Origin: Sedimentisphaerales bacterium
Lineage (GTDB): Bacteria > Planctomycetota > Phycisphaerae > Sedimentisphaerales > Anaerobacaceae
Reading direction: 5' to 3'
Assembly: GCA_016927855.1 (NCBI GenBank)
Contig: JAFGLV010000037.1
Location: forward strand, 62,001 to 126,000
Length of the DNA: 64,000 nucleotides
Below are positions 24,119-32,134 of the stretch, one piece after another; the first letter of the stretch is position 1, and each line of letters starts with the position of its first letter. A model generated the notes under the pieces. The model did no database searches, was not told the origin of the DNA, and saw only the letters and a program-made list of their open reading frames with translations. The position numbers and the translations under genes are program-made.

Positions 24119-27100
24119 TCAACGGCCCAGCGCGACCGCCGACGTGTCTTCCACCTGCGACTGGAAAGTATAGACGCCGGAGCCGATTTCGTAAACCATG
24201 CGGTCCCCTGCCCTGCCTCGGAAGCGCACCCCTTCGCTGCGTTCGGCGGGTCGGTCGCTCTCTGTCACCGACGCGCCCGGCATGCACGGAACATACACGG
24301 TCGCAGAGGTATTGGCAGGGATCGTGACCTCCAGGGTGAACCGTCCGTCCTCACGCCGCCACTCCGAGCCAATCCTGCCACGGATCGAGTCGTAAAAGGC
24401 GGTGACCCAGCTCAGGTCCCCCACCGGCTGGGGACGGATGATAGTCCGCTTGAAACCGGGACCGTTCGGGTCGCAGGCGATCCCGGCCAGGTCGCGATAG
24501 AACCATTCGATGATTTGACCTAACATGAAGTGGTTCTGGCTCGACGAGGAGCGTGCGTTCCAGGCCTCCGTCAGGCTCGTGGCGCCGTGCTCCAACTGGT
24601 AGCCGTAGCCAGGCTTGTCCGACTGATTGTTCATCGCGAAGATGACATCGGACCGGCCCCCTTCCGCCAGCGCGCGCAGCAGATAGCGATACCCGACATC
24701 TCCTGCAGTCAGCGCGTTGCCCCGCTGACGGACATCGCCCACGACGGCATCGAGCACCGCCTGGCGGTTTGCCGGTTCGACGAGTCCCATCACAAGCGGG
24801 ATGGAGTTGGCGCATTGCGAGCCGGTGGCGTATTGTCGCGTCTCCGCGTTGAAGAACTTCAAATTGAAGGCGGTGCGGATCTTGGTCGCGAGGCGCTCGT
24901 AAGTGGTCGCGTCATCCGGCTTGTCCAACAGCGCCGCGATCTTCGCTAACACGCACGCATCGCGGTAGTAGAAAGCGGTCGCGGTCAGCGGGACCGGTGT
25001 CAGTTGCACGAAACCAGGCGGACTAGGACCGAGATCGTACCAGTCACCCAGTCCGTGCGAGACGATGTGGTCTGTTGCCTTGCTGCCGAGATAGGCAACG
25101 TAGCGTTTCATGCCTTCGTAGTGGTCGCGCAACAAGTCCTGGTCGGCTGTCCAAAGGTATTGTTGCCAAGGCATCAGCAGATAGGCGCTGCCCCAGGCTG
25201 GCGCGTCGCGGAAATCCCCATCGAACACGACGTATTCAGGCGCCGTCGCAGGGATGAGTCCATTGTCCAACTGGCAATCCGCCATGTCGTTCGCGCCTTT
25301 GGTGAACACTTGCGCCAGGTCGAACTCGTAGCGGAGCGATGGACCATTCAGGTGATATTGTTCGAGCCAGCCAAGCTTCTCACGGTGGGGACAGTCCGTC
25401 ATCACACTCATCATGTTGCTCCGCTGCGCCCAGCGAACGAGCGTGCGAATACGATTGAACAGCTCATTGGAGCAGACAAACTCGCCGACCGGCGGCGAGA
25501 TCGAGTGGACGACAACGCCTTCGAGGGCTTGAACGGTCGGGCGCTCGCCACCATCCGCGGCCGGCGTGCACTCGACCTGAAGGTAGCGACAGCCCTGATA
25601 GAAGAACTGGGGAAACCACGTCTCGCTTTCGCGCCCAGCCAGCGTGTATTGCCACCAGCCCGGCCGATTGCCCGATACCGACCGGCGATCCACCGACCCG
25701 TCACGATTGAGCAGTTCAGCGGGGATGATCCTGACAACCGAACCCGCCGGCCCGCTGACCCTCACACGCGGCATTAAGGCAGCGTTCTGGCCCAGATCGT
25801 ACACCAGCACGCCGGTACGAAGCTGTGTGACACTGACGGGAGTCAAGACGTCGAACGCTCGAATCGGCGGCGCGGCGCAGGAATGCCCTCGTAGAGCCTG
25901 CCCTGAGCCTGCCGAAGGGACGAGCGTCCTCGCTCGCCTGTCGTGCGAGGACGCACGACCTACAACCACCGCTGGCGCCCAACCCGAATCGTCGAAGCCG
26001 GGCTCGTTCCAACCTTGCGGTTCCAGGCGCGCGTCGTAGTCTTCACCGCCGAAAACGCACGAGAAAGTGACCGGACCCGGCGCTGTGCACCAACTCGTGT
26101 CTGTTCCGAACACCTCGACGGTCCCATCGGCGTATTCCAGACGTATCTGGCAAATCGCTTTGAGCGGTCCGAATGAGCCTTTGAACTTGACGTACCGTCC
26201 ACCGACGACGTTGTACATGCCGTTACCGAGCGTCAGGCCCAGCGCGTTGTTGCCCTCGCGCAGCAGAGCCGTCAGGTCGTGCGTGTCGTAAAGGCACGTC
26301 CTGTCGTACTTCGTCCAGCCCGGCGCGAGCAGATCGTCTCCCACTTTGCTGCCATTCAGCGACATCTCGTAATGCCCCAGGCCGCACACATGCGCGACAG
26401 CGCGCGTCAGTCCTGGTTTGACGATGAACTCGCGGCGTAACAACAAGGTCTGGCTCTGGCTGGCCGCACCGATCCAGCGAGCCTGCCAGTCGTCGCTGTC
26501 GACAAGCCCCATCGTCCACGAGGCGGCCTCGCTCCAAGGTGACACCTGGCTGTCTTTGTCCCAGACGCGTACCTTCCAGAAAGCCTGTTGCGACGACTTC
26601 AACGCCTGGCCGTCGTAGCGAATGTGAATCGTCTCGTCGGAGGTCACTTTGCCACTATCCCAGAGGTCGCCGCGCCCCTCGGCGAGGGTCTCAGCAGATG
26701 ATGCAACGAGAATCTGGTAGGCGGTCTGCCGCTGGTCGCGTGCCGTGGTCTCGACTTTCCAGAAAAGGCGCGGGTCGGGCACGTCTACGCCGAGCGGGTC
26801 GGAGGCGTATTCGCAGCGAAGCTCCACCGGGACAAGACCGGCACGTGCGGACCTGACGCGTTGCCGCCACTCGGCGTAATCCGCGGCCACCTCCTGACCC
26901 CAGCCGCCGTACCAGGCGTAGCCGTTGCGCCGCTCCGCTTCGATCTCCGACATCGCGTATTTCTTGACGCCGTCGCGTCCACAGAAGATCGGCTGGTTCG
27001 TACCGATCTCATAGAAGCGCGCCCAGAGCGGCGGTGCGTTTGGGTCTTCGACCACGACTCGATCGCGATTGACGCGACGCACGCGGATGCCGGTGAGCTT

Positions 27101-27862
27101 GACCGCTTCGAACCAAGCGGCGGCCGCTTCGATGGCGCGGACGACCTCGGGACTCGGATTGTCAAGCTGCATCAACAGGCGGAGAATCCCGGCGCTTTCG
27201 GCCCCGCTGAGCGAGACGAGTTCATACGTGCGTCCCGAGCGCGGCTCGTAAGTCACCTCGTCATGTTGGGCGCACCAGGCGGTCGGCTTGCCGTCGACGA
27301 CGATCTGGCATTTGAGAATGCACTGAATCCCTCCCTCGAAAGCAGCTTGGGCGGCGGCGCGGCGAGGCGCATCGACGAACTCGTACTCATCCATCCCAGC
27401 CACATCCCGCAGGAACTCCATCAGGCGGACCATCGTCCCGTCGTTGAAGGTGATGTGCCGATGATATTGCCGGCTGGGCGGATAGTATTGCGGCCAACCT
27501 CCGCTGGGATACTGGGCTTCAAGGATGTGGTCAAACCCCTTGAGGAAGGCCTGCCGGTAGCGCGCGTCCTGAGTCGCGACGAATGCGCGGGCCAGGAAAC
27601 GCCTCTCGCCTGTTGTCGCGCCATTGTCGAAAGTCCCGCTGAGACGAGCGCGATCGCCCGAGTACGGTCGAGACATGGTGCGCGTATTCTTGGGCCAACT
27701 GCCCTGATCTGACTGCCACGTGAGGATATTGTCGGCAATGCGGGTCGCTTCGGCGCTGCCATACCACTCGGTCGGTCGATTGCTGTAGCGCGCCGAGATC
27801 GGCTGCACAAGAGCCAAACCGAGACACGTCACAGTCAATAGACATCGTCGGGTCCTGCGCAT
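24119..27862 (-). CDS. PL10 pectate lyase / GH78 alpha-L-rhamnosidase fusion, secreted
   Basis: A 1,247-aa two-enzyme protein. Signal peptide 1-24. Residues about 28-335 match PL10 pectate lyases (WPKNT, TFDNGATTGERRFLARA, YPSGGWPQYYP, ITFNDGTMVRLMEFL, AWCAQHDEVTYEP, SLSGAESAGI, NGYAWYGGW), which cleave polygalacturonate. After a short linker, residues about 345-1,240 match GH78, with LFWKV N-terminal sandwich, carbohydrate-binding insert, and an (alpha/alpha)6 barrel containing MTDCPHREKLGWLEQ and GATSLTEAW. GH78 removes alpha-L-rhamnose. Residues about 635-664 are encoded by an inserted palindromic repeat (25871-25960), where GH78 normally has a surface segment. Lies in the pectin operon between CE8 and the DUF4450-type gene. 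Confidence 0.9.
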   Translation of the reverse strand: MRRTRRCLLTVTCLGLALVQPISARYSNRPTEWYGSAEATRIADNILTWQSDQGSWPKNTRTMSRPYSGDRARLSGTFDNGATTGERRFLARAFVATQDARYRQAFLKGFDHILEAQYPSGGWPQYYPPSRQYHRHITFNDGTMVRLMEFLRDVAGMDEYEFVDAPRRAAAQAAFEGGIQCILKCQIVVDGKPTAWCAQHDEVTYEPRSGRTYELVSLSGAESAGILRLLMQLDNPSPEVVRAIEAAAAWFEAVKLTGIRVRRVNRDRVVVEDPNAPPLWARFYEIGTNQPIFCGRDGVKKYAMSEIEAERRNGYAWYGGWGQEVAADYAEWRQRVRSARAGLVPVELRCEYASDPLGVDVPDPRLFWKVETTARDQRQTAYQILVASSAETLAEGRGDLWDSGKVTSDETIHIRYDGQALKSSQQAFWKVRVWDKDSQVSPWSEAASWTMGLVDSDDWQARWIGAASQSQTLLLRREFIVKPGLTRAVAHVCGLGHYEMSLNGSKVGDDLLAPGWTKYDRTCLYDTHDLTALLREGNNALGLTLGNGMYNVVGGRYVKFKGSFGPLKAICQIRLEYADGTVEVFGTDTSWCTAPGPVTFSCVFGGEDYDARLEPQGWNEPGFDDSGWAPAVVVGRASSHDRRARTLVPSAGSGQALRGHSCAAPPIRAFDVLTPVSVTQLRTGVLVYDLGQNAALMPRVRVSGPAGSVVRIIPAELLNRDGSVDRRSVSGNRPGWWQYTLAGRESETWFPQFFYQGCRYLQVECTPAADGGERPTVQALEGVVVHSISPPVGEFVCSNELFNRIRTLVRWAQRSNMMSVMTDCPHREKLGWLEQYHLNGPSLRYEFDLAQVFTKGANDMADCQLDNGLIPATAPEYVVFDGDFRDAPAWGSAYLLMPWQQYLWTADQDLLRDHYEGMKRYVAYLGSKATDHIVSHGLGDWYDLGPSPPGFVQLTPVPLTATAFYYRDACVLAKIAALLDKPDDATTYERLATKIRTAFNLKFFNAETRQYATGSQCANSIPLVMGLVEPANRQAVLDAVVGDVRQRGNALTAGDVGYRYLLRALAEGGRSDVIFAMNNQSDKPGYGYQLEHGATSLTEAWNARSSSSQNHFMLGQIIEWFYRDLAGIACDPNGPGFKRTIIRPQPVGDLSWVTAFYDSIRGRIGSEWRREDGRFTLEVTIPANTSATVYVPCMPGASVTESDRPAERSEGVRFRGRAGDRMVYEIGSGVYTFQSQVEDTSAVALGR
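25871..25960. repeat. REP-like palindromic element inserted in frame within the GH78 module
   Basis: About 90 bp with two perfect hairpins: CGAGCG/CGCTCG around TCCT (25921-25936) and GTCGTGCG/CGCACGAC around AGGA (25940-25959). A tandem GAGCCTGCC pair (about 25894-25912) lies beside them. It is read through as Arg/Ser/Gly-rich low-complexity protein with no family homology. The GAGCCTGCCGAAGGG-type core is a known dispersed motif in environmental genomes. Confidence 0.7.
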
Positions 27863-27894
27863 CAGAGCGTTTCTCCCTGTAAAGGCAATCTCTG

Positions 27895-30800
27895 CTACCG
27901 CGCCAGCGTTGCTCCCATCAGACCGATGACGACCTCGTTGGCCAGCGTACGTACGGTGAGTGATTCAAGTTCCTTGGCGTCATCCAGCGGCAGATTGAGC
28001 ACCGTGGCAGCGCCGCCGGGGACCTCCCTGCCCTTGCCCTTGAACGTATCGACGTCCAGCACGCGTACGGTCCCGGTCTTGAGGTCCACCCGCGGCGGGA
28101 TCGGCTCAGGCCGGCTGAACGCATAGTCATCGATGAAGTAGTCCTGGTCGATGGGCCACCAGGTCGTCGGGTTGCGCAGCGCCAGTCGCTCGGTCGCACC
28201 GTCGGTGTAGGTCACGATGACTTCGCCGTTGTCAAATTGACTCTGCATCGAGTTCGTCGAGCCCGCCATCAATAGATAGACGCTGCGCGCCTTGCCTTCC
28301 AGCGGGATCGTGACGTCGTTCGGGTAGTTGTCCCACTGCGAGGTGAACACGGTGTTCTTCGCGCCGCCGACACCTGGGCTCCGGAAGGGAACGCCCTGGG
28401 GCAGGACAAACAGACCGTCGTTGCGTCCGGCCGCCGTGCGCAGGCCACTGTCATCGATCTCGACCGTCTTGGCGAAGTTGCACCAACTGCCGATCCCCTG
28501 CCTGGGAATCGCCAGCGAACAGTAAGGCGAGCGCGGCGAAAGGTACTCGTTCTTGAAGATCTGCGTAACCTTGTCGTTGAAAATCGAATCGAGAACGAGC
28601 GGGTCCCATCTGGAACCTCCGCCCGGAGTCTCGATCTTCCAGTTCGTCACCACACCTTCGACGCGCCGACCTTCCCCCAGGTCGGCAACCACGCGATTCG
28701 AGCCAGGCAAGAATCCTTCGGCCGGCAGGACCGTCTCTTCGGACAGCGCGGGCGTCTGTACGGTATTGTCGCGCACGCGGAAGCGCAGATGCTCAGCGTC
28801 CTGGGCCGGCGACGGAATGATTTCGTATGCCGGCCGCACTTCGAACGACACGGGCAGCCACCACGACATTTGTCCCTGCTGAACCTGGAGAAAAGCGGTA
28901 CGATGCCCCAATGTCCCGCGGGCAGTGGCTCGGAAGCGGCGTGGTTCGAGCGTCACCTGCGGTAGAACGCGCTGAGGATCGAAAATGAACCGAGGTGTCG
29001 CTGCTCCCAAATCGACCTCCACCTCACTTCCGCGCGCCACGACCCTACCGGGATCGGTTCGGACCGCACTCTCGCCCGTCCAGGCAATGGCTATCTCGAA
29101 CTTAGCGGCCGCCGGCGCCTGGATCGCAATACGGGGCGTGCCCACTGAATCTCCGACCGCTTGCCACTCGACCGGCGCGCCATTCAGGGTGGCGCCGGCC
29201 ACGCTGTCACGCAGCGCAGGCACCACCAGGCGCAAGGACAGCGGCCTGGCGAAGTTCGGCTCGATCACGTAGGTCTCGGTCAGGCCGTCCCGGCGAAACT
29301 TGAGGCTGAAATCGGGATGGTGAATGCTCGCGTGGTCCCAGTCGGCCGGCAAACCGGGTTGAACCGTCAACTGTCCGCTCAGCACGTCGGGATGGATGCC
29401 GAAGAGGCCCTCGACGACGGCGCGGGAGACGATACCGACCGCGTCGCCGAAATCGCGCTGGGCCTCGCCGCGTGCGGCGTCGAAGTAGGTCGTCATGCCC
29501 AGATTGCCCGGACAGAGACCTTGATACATGCTGTCGAAAATGCAGCCTTTGAAAGCCCTGAAGGCTTCGTCGGCGCGTCCGGCTTTCCAGTAGGCCAGCG
29601 AGGTGTGCGCCACTTCCGCCATCACGACGTTGTTCGTCGACCACGTGTAAGGCATCCAGTTCGTCGTCGGCAAGGTGAAGCAGCCATCCGCAACCGGGAT
29701 GTGCGCGATCTGCGTATCCACGAACCGCGTCATCTGCCAGGCCTCGAAGGGGGTCGGCACTTCGGAATCGATCGTGTGGTAGAAGGTCCAGAGCGCGGCG
29801 GCCGGATGAACCTGCTGCAACCCGAGCGGGTCCTTCCACTCGCCAAACCAGCCGTGCTCGGGCAGCCAGAGCTCACGCCGCATGGCCTTGAGGATCAACT
29901 CCGCTTCTTGCTCAAACGGCCCAGGGTCCTTACCGATCAGCTTCGCAAGGCGCGCGACCATCCTGTTATGGTAATGGTTGTAGGCACTCGCGTGCGTGAC
30001 ACCGCCGCCGTGGTACTGAAGATCGTCGCTGGCCCAGATCGCCGCGTACGCTTCGTAGAGAGGCAGCCCGTCCGATCCGAACGGCCTGCGGAACAACCGG
30101 CGCTCCCATGCCAGATGCCGTTCGATGACCGGCCACAGCTCTGTCGCCAGATCGAGGTCGCCAGTCCATAGCACGTGGCGCAACAGCATGTCGATGTAGA
30201 CCAGGTTCATGTCGTAGTGCCGTCCCGACATGTCACCGTTGCTGTGCAGCGAAGGTTCGTTGCGCGAGAGATTGGCAGTCGGATCGGCCGGCAGGATCGC
30301 ATCGGGAACGGGACGCGTGTTCTGCCGGCGGGCCCAATAGGCGAGGTGGCGTTCGGCGCGATCGTGCCAGCCGAGAGCGTCGCAGGAATAGGGACCGCGC
30401 CAGCCCAGCAGCGTGGAGCGCCACGCGACGGCGCCGTGCATGACCGCCCCCTGCGGCTCGTCCCATATCCCATCGGCCGCGACGCACAGCGCCGCCACGG
30501 CGGCATCGATGAACGGGTCCGGCGTCTCCACCGCCACCCGGCTGGCCAGCGCCGCGCGGTATTGCTCGGTCAGCTCGAAGAGACTCGATAGTTGCTCGGC
30601 CTCCAACGGCACATCGCGCCCACGACCAGGAACGAGCTGGAGCGCGAGATGCAAGGGCTGATCCTGATCCAGCGCGACGTGGCCGACGACAACCGGCGTG
30701 TCCCCCGGTTGGCCGGCCGAGGCGAGCAGCGCCGCCGGAGAGGCCCATTGCGTCGCATCGCCTACCGAGACCTGCGCGTCTGACGGCAGCACGCCGCGAA

Positions 30801-31533
30801 CGGTCCCCGGCTTGCCGCGCAGGGTGAAGGTATTGGCTTCGGCGGAAATCGTATTGTCCCGGCAATACATCGGTCTCAATTGAAAGAACCGGCTCACCGG
30901 CTCGCGCTCGCAGCCGATGTCGCCGCTGCGCGCGCCCCGATCGCCGTTCATGCCGCCATAGGCGAAGATCAACTCCGCCTGCGGTCCCGCGCCGTTGCAT
31001 TCGACGCGCACGAGCAACCCGTCGGTTGTATACATCGTGATCGCCGTGACGCGCAGGGCTGCGTCGCCGAGCAGTGGGTCGCGAATCTCGTACAGCATTG
31101 ACCCGGGACGGTAGCGCGCGATCACCTGCTGAGCATCGAAGAGCCACTTGGCGCCTTCGCTCGTCCTGAGACCGAGACGCAGGTTGCCTCCCCGGCCGGG
31201 CAGGTAGAGCGAGAACTCAGGCATGTCTCCGGCGTCAACACGGAATCCGCGGCTGCGTCCTGAAGACTCGCGCTGGCCCTCCTCGCCAACTGGCGGGGAA
31301 TCGTAGGCGTACAGCGGCCGGTTGAAGAACTCGCGGCTGTTCTCGATCACGAAGTCTTTGCCGTCGGGACGATAGCGCAAAGGACGTGCCGGCGCGCCCT
31401 CGACCGTCGGTCGAACGACTCGAATCCGTTCGGGCGGGTTGTACGGTTGCCCGCCGAACGCTCCGGTCGTCGCGAACAGAGCGAGCGCCGCCTGTAGGAT
31501 GGGCAACTGGTTGCCCACGCTGCTGGTGTGCAT
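27895..31533 (-). CDS. Large secreted glycosidase-like protein, DUF4450 / six-hairpin type
   Basis: A 1,212-aa exported protein (signal peptide about 1-27). The segment PLRYRPDGKDFVIENSREFFNRPLY near the N-terminus matches the opening of DUF4450-type proteins from pectin loci. A beta-rich N-terminal domain is followed by an (alpha/alpha) barrel-like helical region (about 350-720: HGAVAWRSTLLGWRGPYSCD, SLHSNGDMSGRHYDMNLVYID, YHGGGVTHASAYNHYHNRMV). C-terminal beta domains come after that. GGAGG lies 7 nt before the ATG. By neighbours it likely acts on rhamnogalacturonan, but the activity is not assigned; DUF4450 itself is my recollection from motif resemblance. Confidence 0.6.
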   Translation of the reverse strand: MHTSSVGNQLPILQAALALFATTGAFGGQPYNPPERIRVVRPTVEGAPARPLRYRPDGKDFVIENSREFFNRPLYAYDSPPVGEEGQRESSGRSRGFRVDAGDMPEFSLYLPGRGGNLRLGLRTSEGAKWLFDAQQVIARYRPGSMLYEIRDPLLGDAALRVTAITMYTTDGLLVRVECNGAGPQAELIFAYGGMNGDRGARSGDIGCEREPVSRFFQLRPMYCRDNTISAEANTFTLRGKPGTVRGVLPSDAQVSVGDATQWASPAALLASAGQPGDTPVVVGHVALDQDQPLHLALQLVPGRGRDVPLEAEQLSSLFELTEQYRAALASRVAVETPDPFIDAAVAALCVAADGIWDEPQGAVMHGAVAWRSTLLGWRGPYSCDALGWHDRAERHLAYWARRQNTRPVPDAILPADPTANLSRNEPSLHSNGDMSGRHYDMNLVYIDMLLRHVLWTGDLDLATELWPVIERHLAWERRLFRRPFGSDGLPLYEAYAAIWASDDLQYHGGGVTHASAYNHYHNRMVARLAKLIGKDPGPFEQEAELILKAMRRELWLPEHGWFGEWKDPLGLQQVHPAAALWTFYHTIDSEVPTPFEAWQMTRFVDTQIAHIPVADGCFTLPTTNWMPYTWSTNNVVMAEVAHTSLAYWKAGRADEAFRAFKGCIFDSMYQGLCPGNLGMTTYFDAARGEAQRDFGDAVGIVSRAVVEGLFGIHPDVLSGQLTVQPGLPADWDHASIHHPDFSLKFRRDGLTETYVIEPNFARPLSLRLVVPALRDSVAGATLNGAPVEWQAVGDSVGTPRIAIQAPAAAKFEIAIAWTGESAVRTDPGRVVARGSEVEVDLGAATPRFIFDPQRVLPQVTLEPRRFRATARGTLGHRTAFLQVQQGQMSWWLPVSFEVRPAYEIIPSPAQDAEHLRFRVRDNTVQTPALSEETVLPAEGFLPGSNRVVADLGEGRRVEGVVTNWKIETPGGGSRWDPLVLDSIFNDKVTQIFKNEYLSPRSPYCSLAIPRQGIGSWCNFAKTVEIDDSGLRTAAGRNDGLFVLPQGVPFRSPGVGGAKNTVFTSQWDNYPNDVTIPLEGKARSVYLLMAGSTNSMQSQFDNGEVIVTYTDGATERLALRNPTTWWPIDQDYFIDDYAFSRPEPIPPRVDLKTGTVRVLDVDTFKGKGREVPGGAATVLNLPLDDAKELESLTVRTLANEVVIGLMGATLAR

Positions 31534-31557
31534 GTCGATCCTCCGACGACAGGGACC

Positions 31558-31934
31558 TTACCGTTGCCTGCGAAAACCTCGCATCTCTCTCATGCCTCGA
31601 CCCGAGATCACGGCGTCCGCCTGGCGGTTGACCGCGTCCGAGACGTTCATGTCACGGACCTGCTGGGCCAACTCCCGCGCGGCCTGCCGGTCGGTCGCAA
31701 GCATCGCGGCGGCGCACTGAGCGGCCGCCAAGCCGGCTTCGTTCTTGACGCTCCCACCCGTTGCGAACGATCTCGCAGGCGGTCCGGAAGGCCCACTCCG
31801 ACCGCTGCTGCGAGCCGACCTGGCAGGCGTCGCCGACGAGCCGCCCTTCCTGGATCGTCAAAGTCATCGGCTTCTCGAAGAAAACGTCCTTGCCCCAGGA
31901 AATCTCGACGGCTCAAGGAATGGGTCTTCTTCAT
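31558..31934 (-). pseudogene. Decayed Gfo/Idh/MocA-family oxidoreductase, deleted and frameshifted
   Basis: The 31534-32134 gap has no intact gene but this remnant. From an AGGAG and ATG at 31934 come the Tat-type leader codons [14 protein letters not shown]. The sequence then jumps, near 31898 and in another frame, to [25 protein letters not shown] and ACEIVRNG, all internal Gfo/Idh/MocA motifs. Roughly the first 120 residues of the domain are missing. A further frame change near 31750 leads to a third stretch (NEAGLAAAQ... to a stop at 31558), whose identity I cannot assign; it weakly resembles a PurE C-terminus. Confidence 0.75.
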
Positions 31935-32000
31935 CGGTCGCATCTCCTAACCAAGGTCGATCATCTTATGGCACGCTCGCCGGGCCTCCGCAGCCCTTCA

Positions 32001-32088
32001 ACTCTGACGTCCAGAGTACCCTCTGTCCGGCCATCCGTAAAGGGTGAAGACACAGAACGTCCCACGGTTGAGTGGGTTCAGAACCCAC
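32001..32088 (-). terminator. Two hairpins downstream of the spermidine synthase-like gene
   Basis: GTGGGTT/AACCCAC with a 3-nt loop (32072-32088) and ACTCTG/CAGAGT with a 5-nt loop (32001-32017), 47 and 118 nt past the stop at 32135. There is no T-tract, so they may be terminators or 3'-end stabilisers. The rest of 31944-32134 shows nothing else. Confidence 0.35.
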
Positions 32089-32134
32089 GCGTTGACGTCG
32101 GTGGGCGCTTGAACATTGGACATGGAAACCGTTG

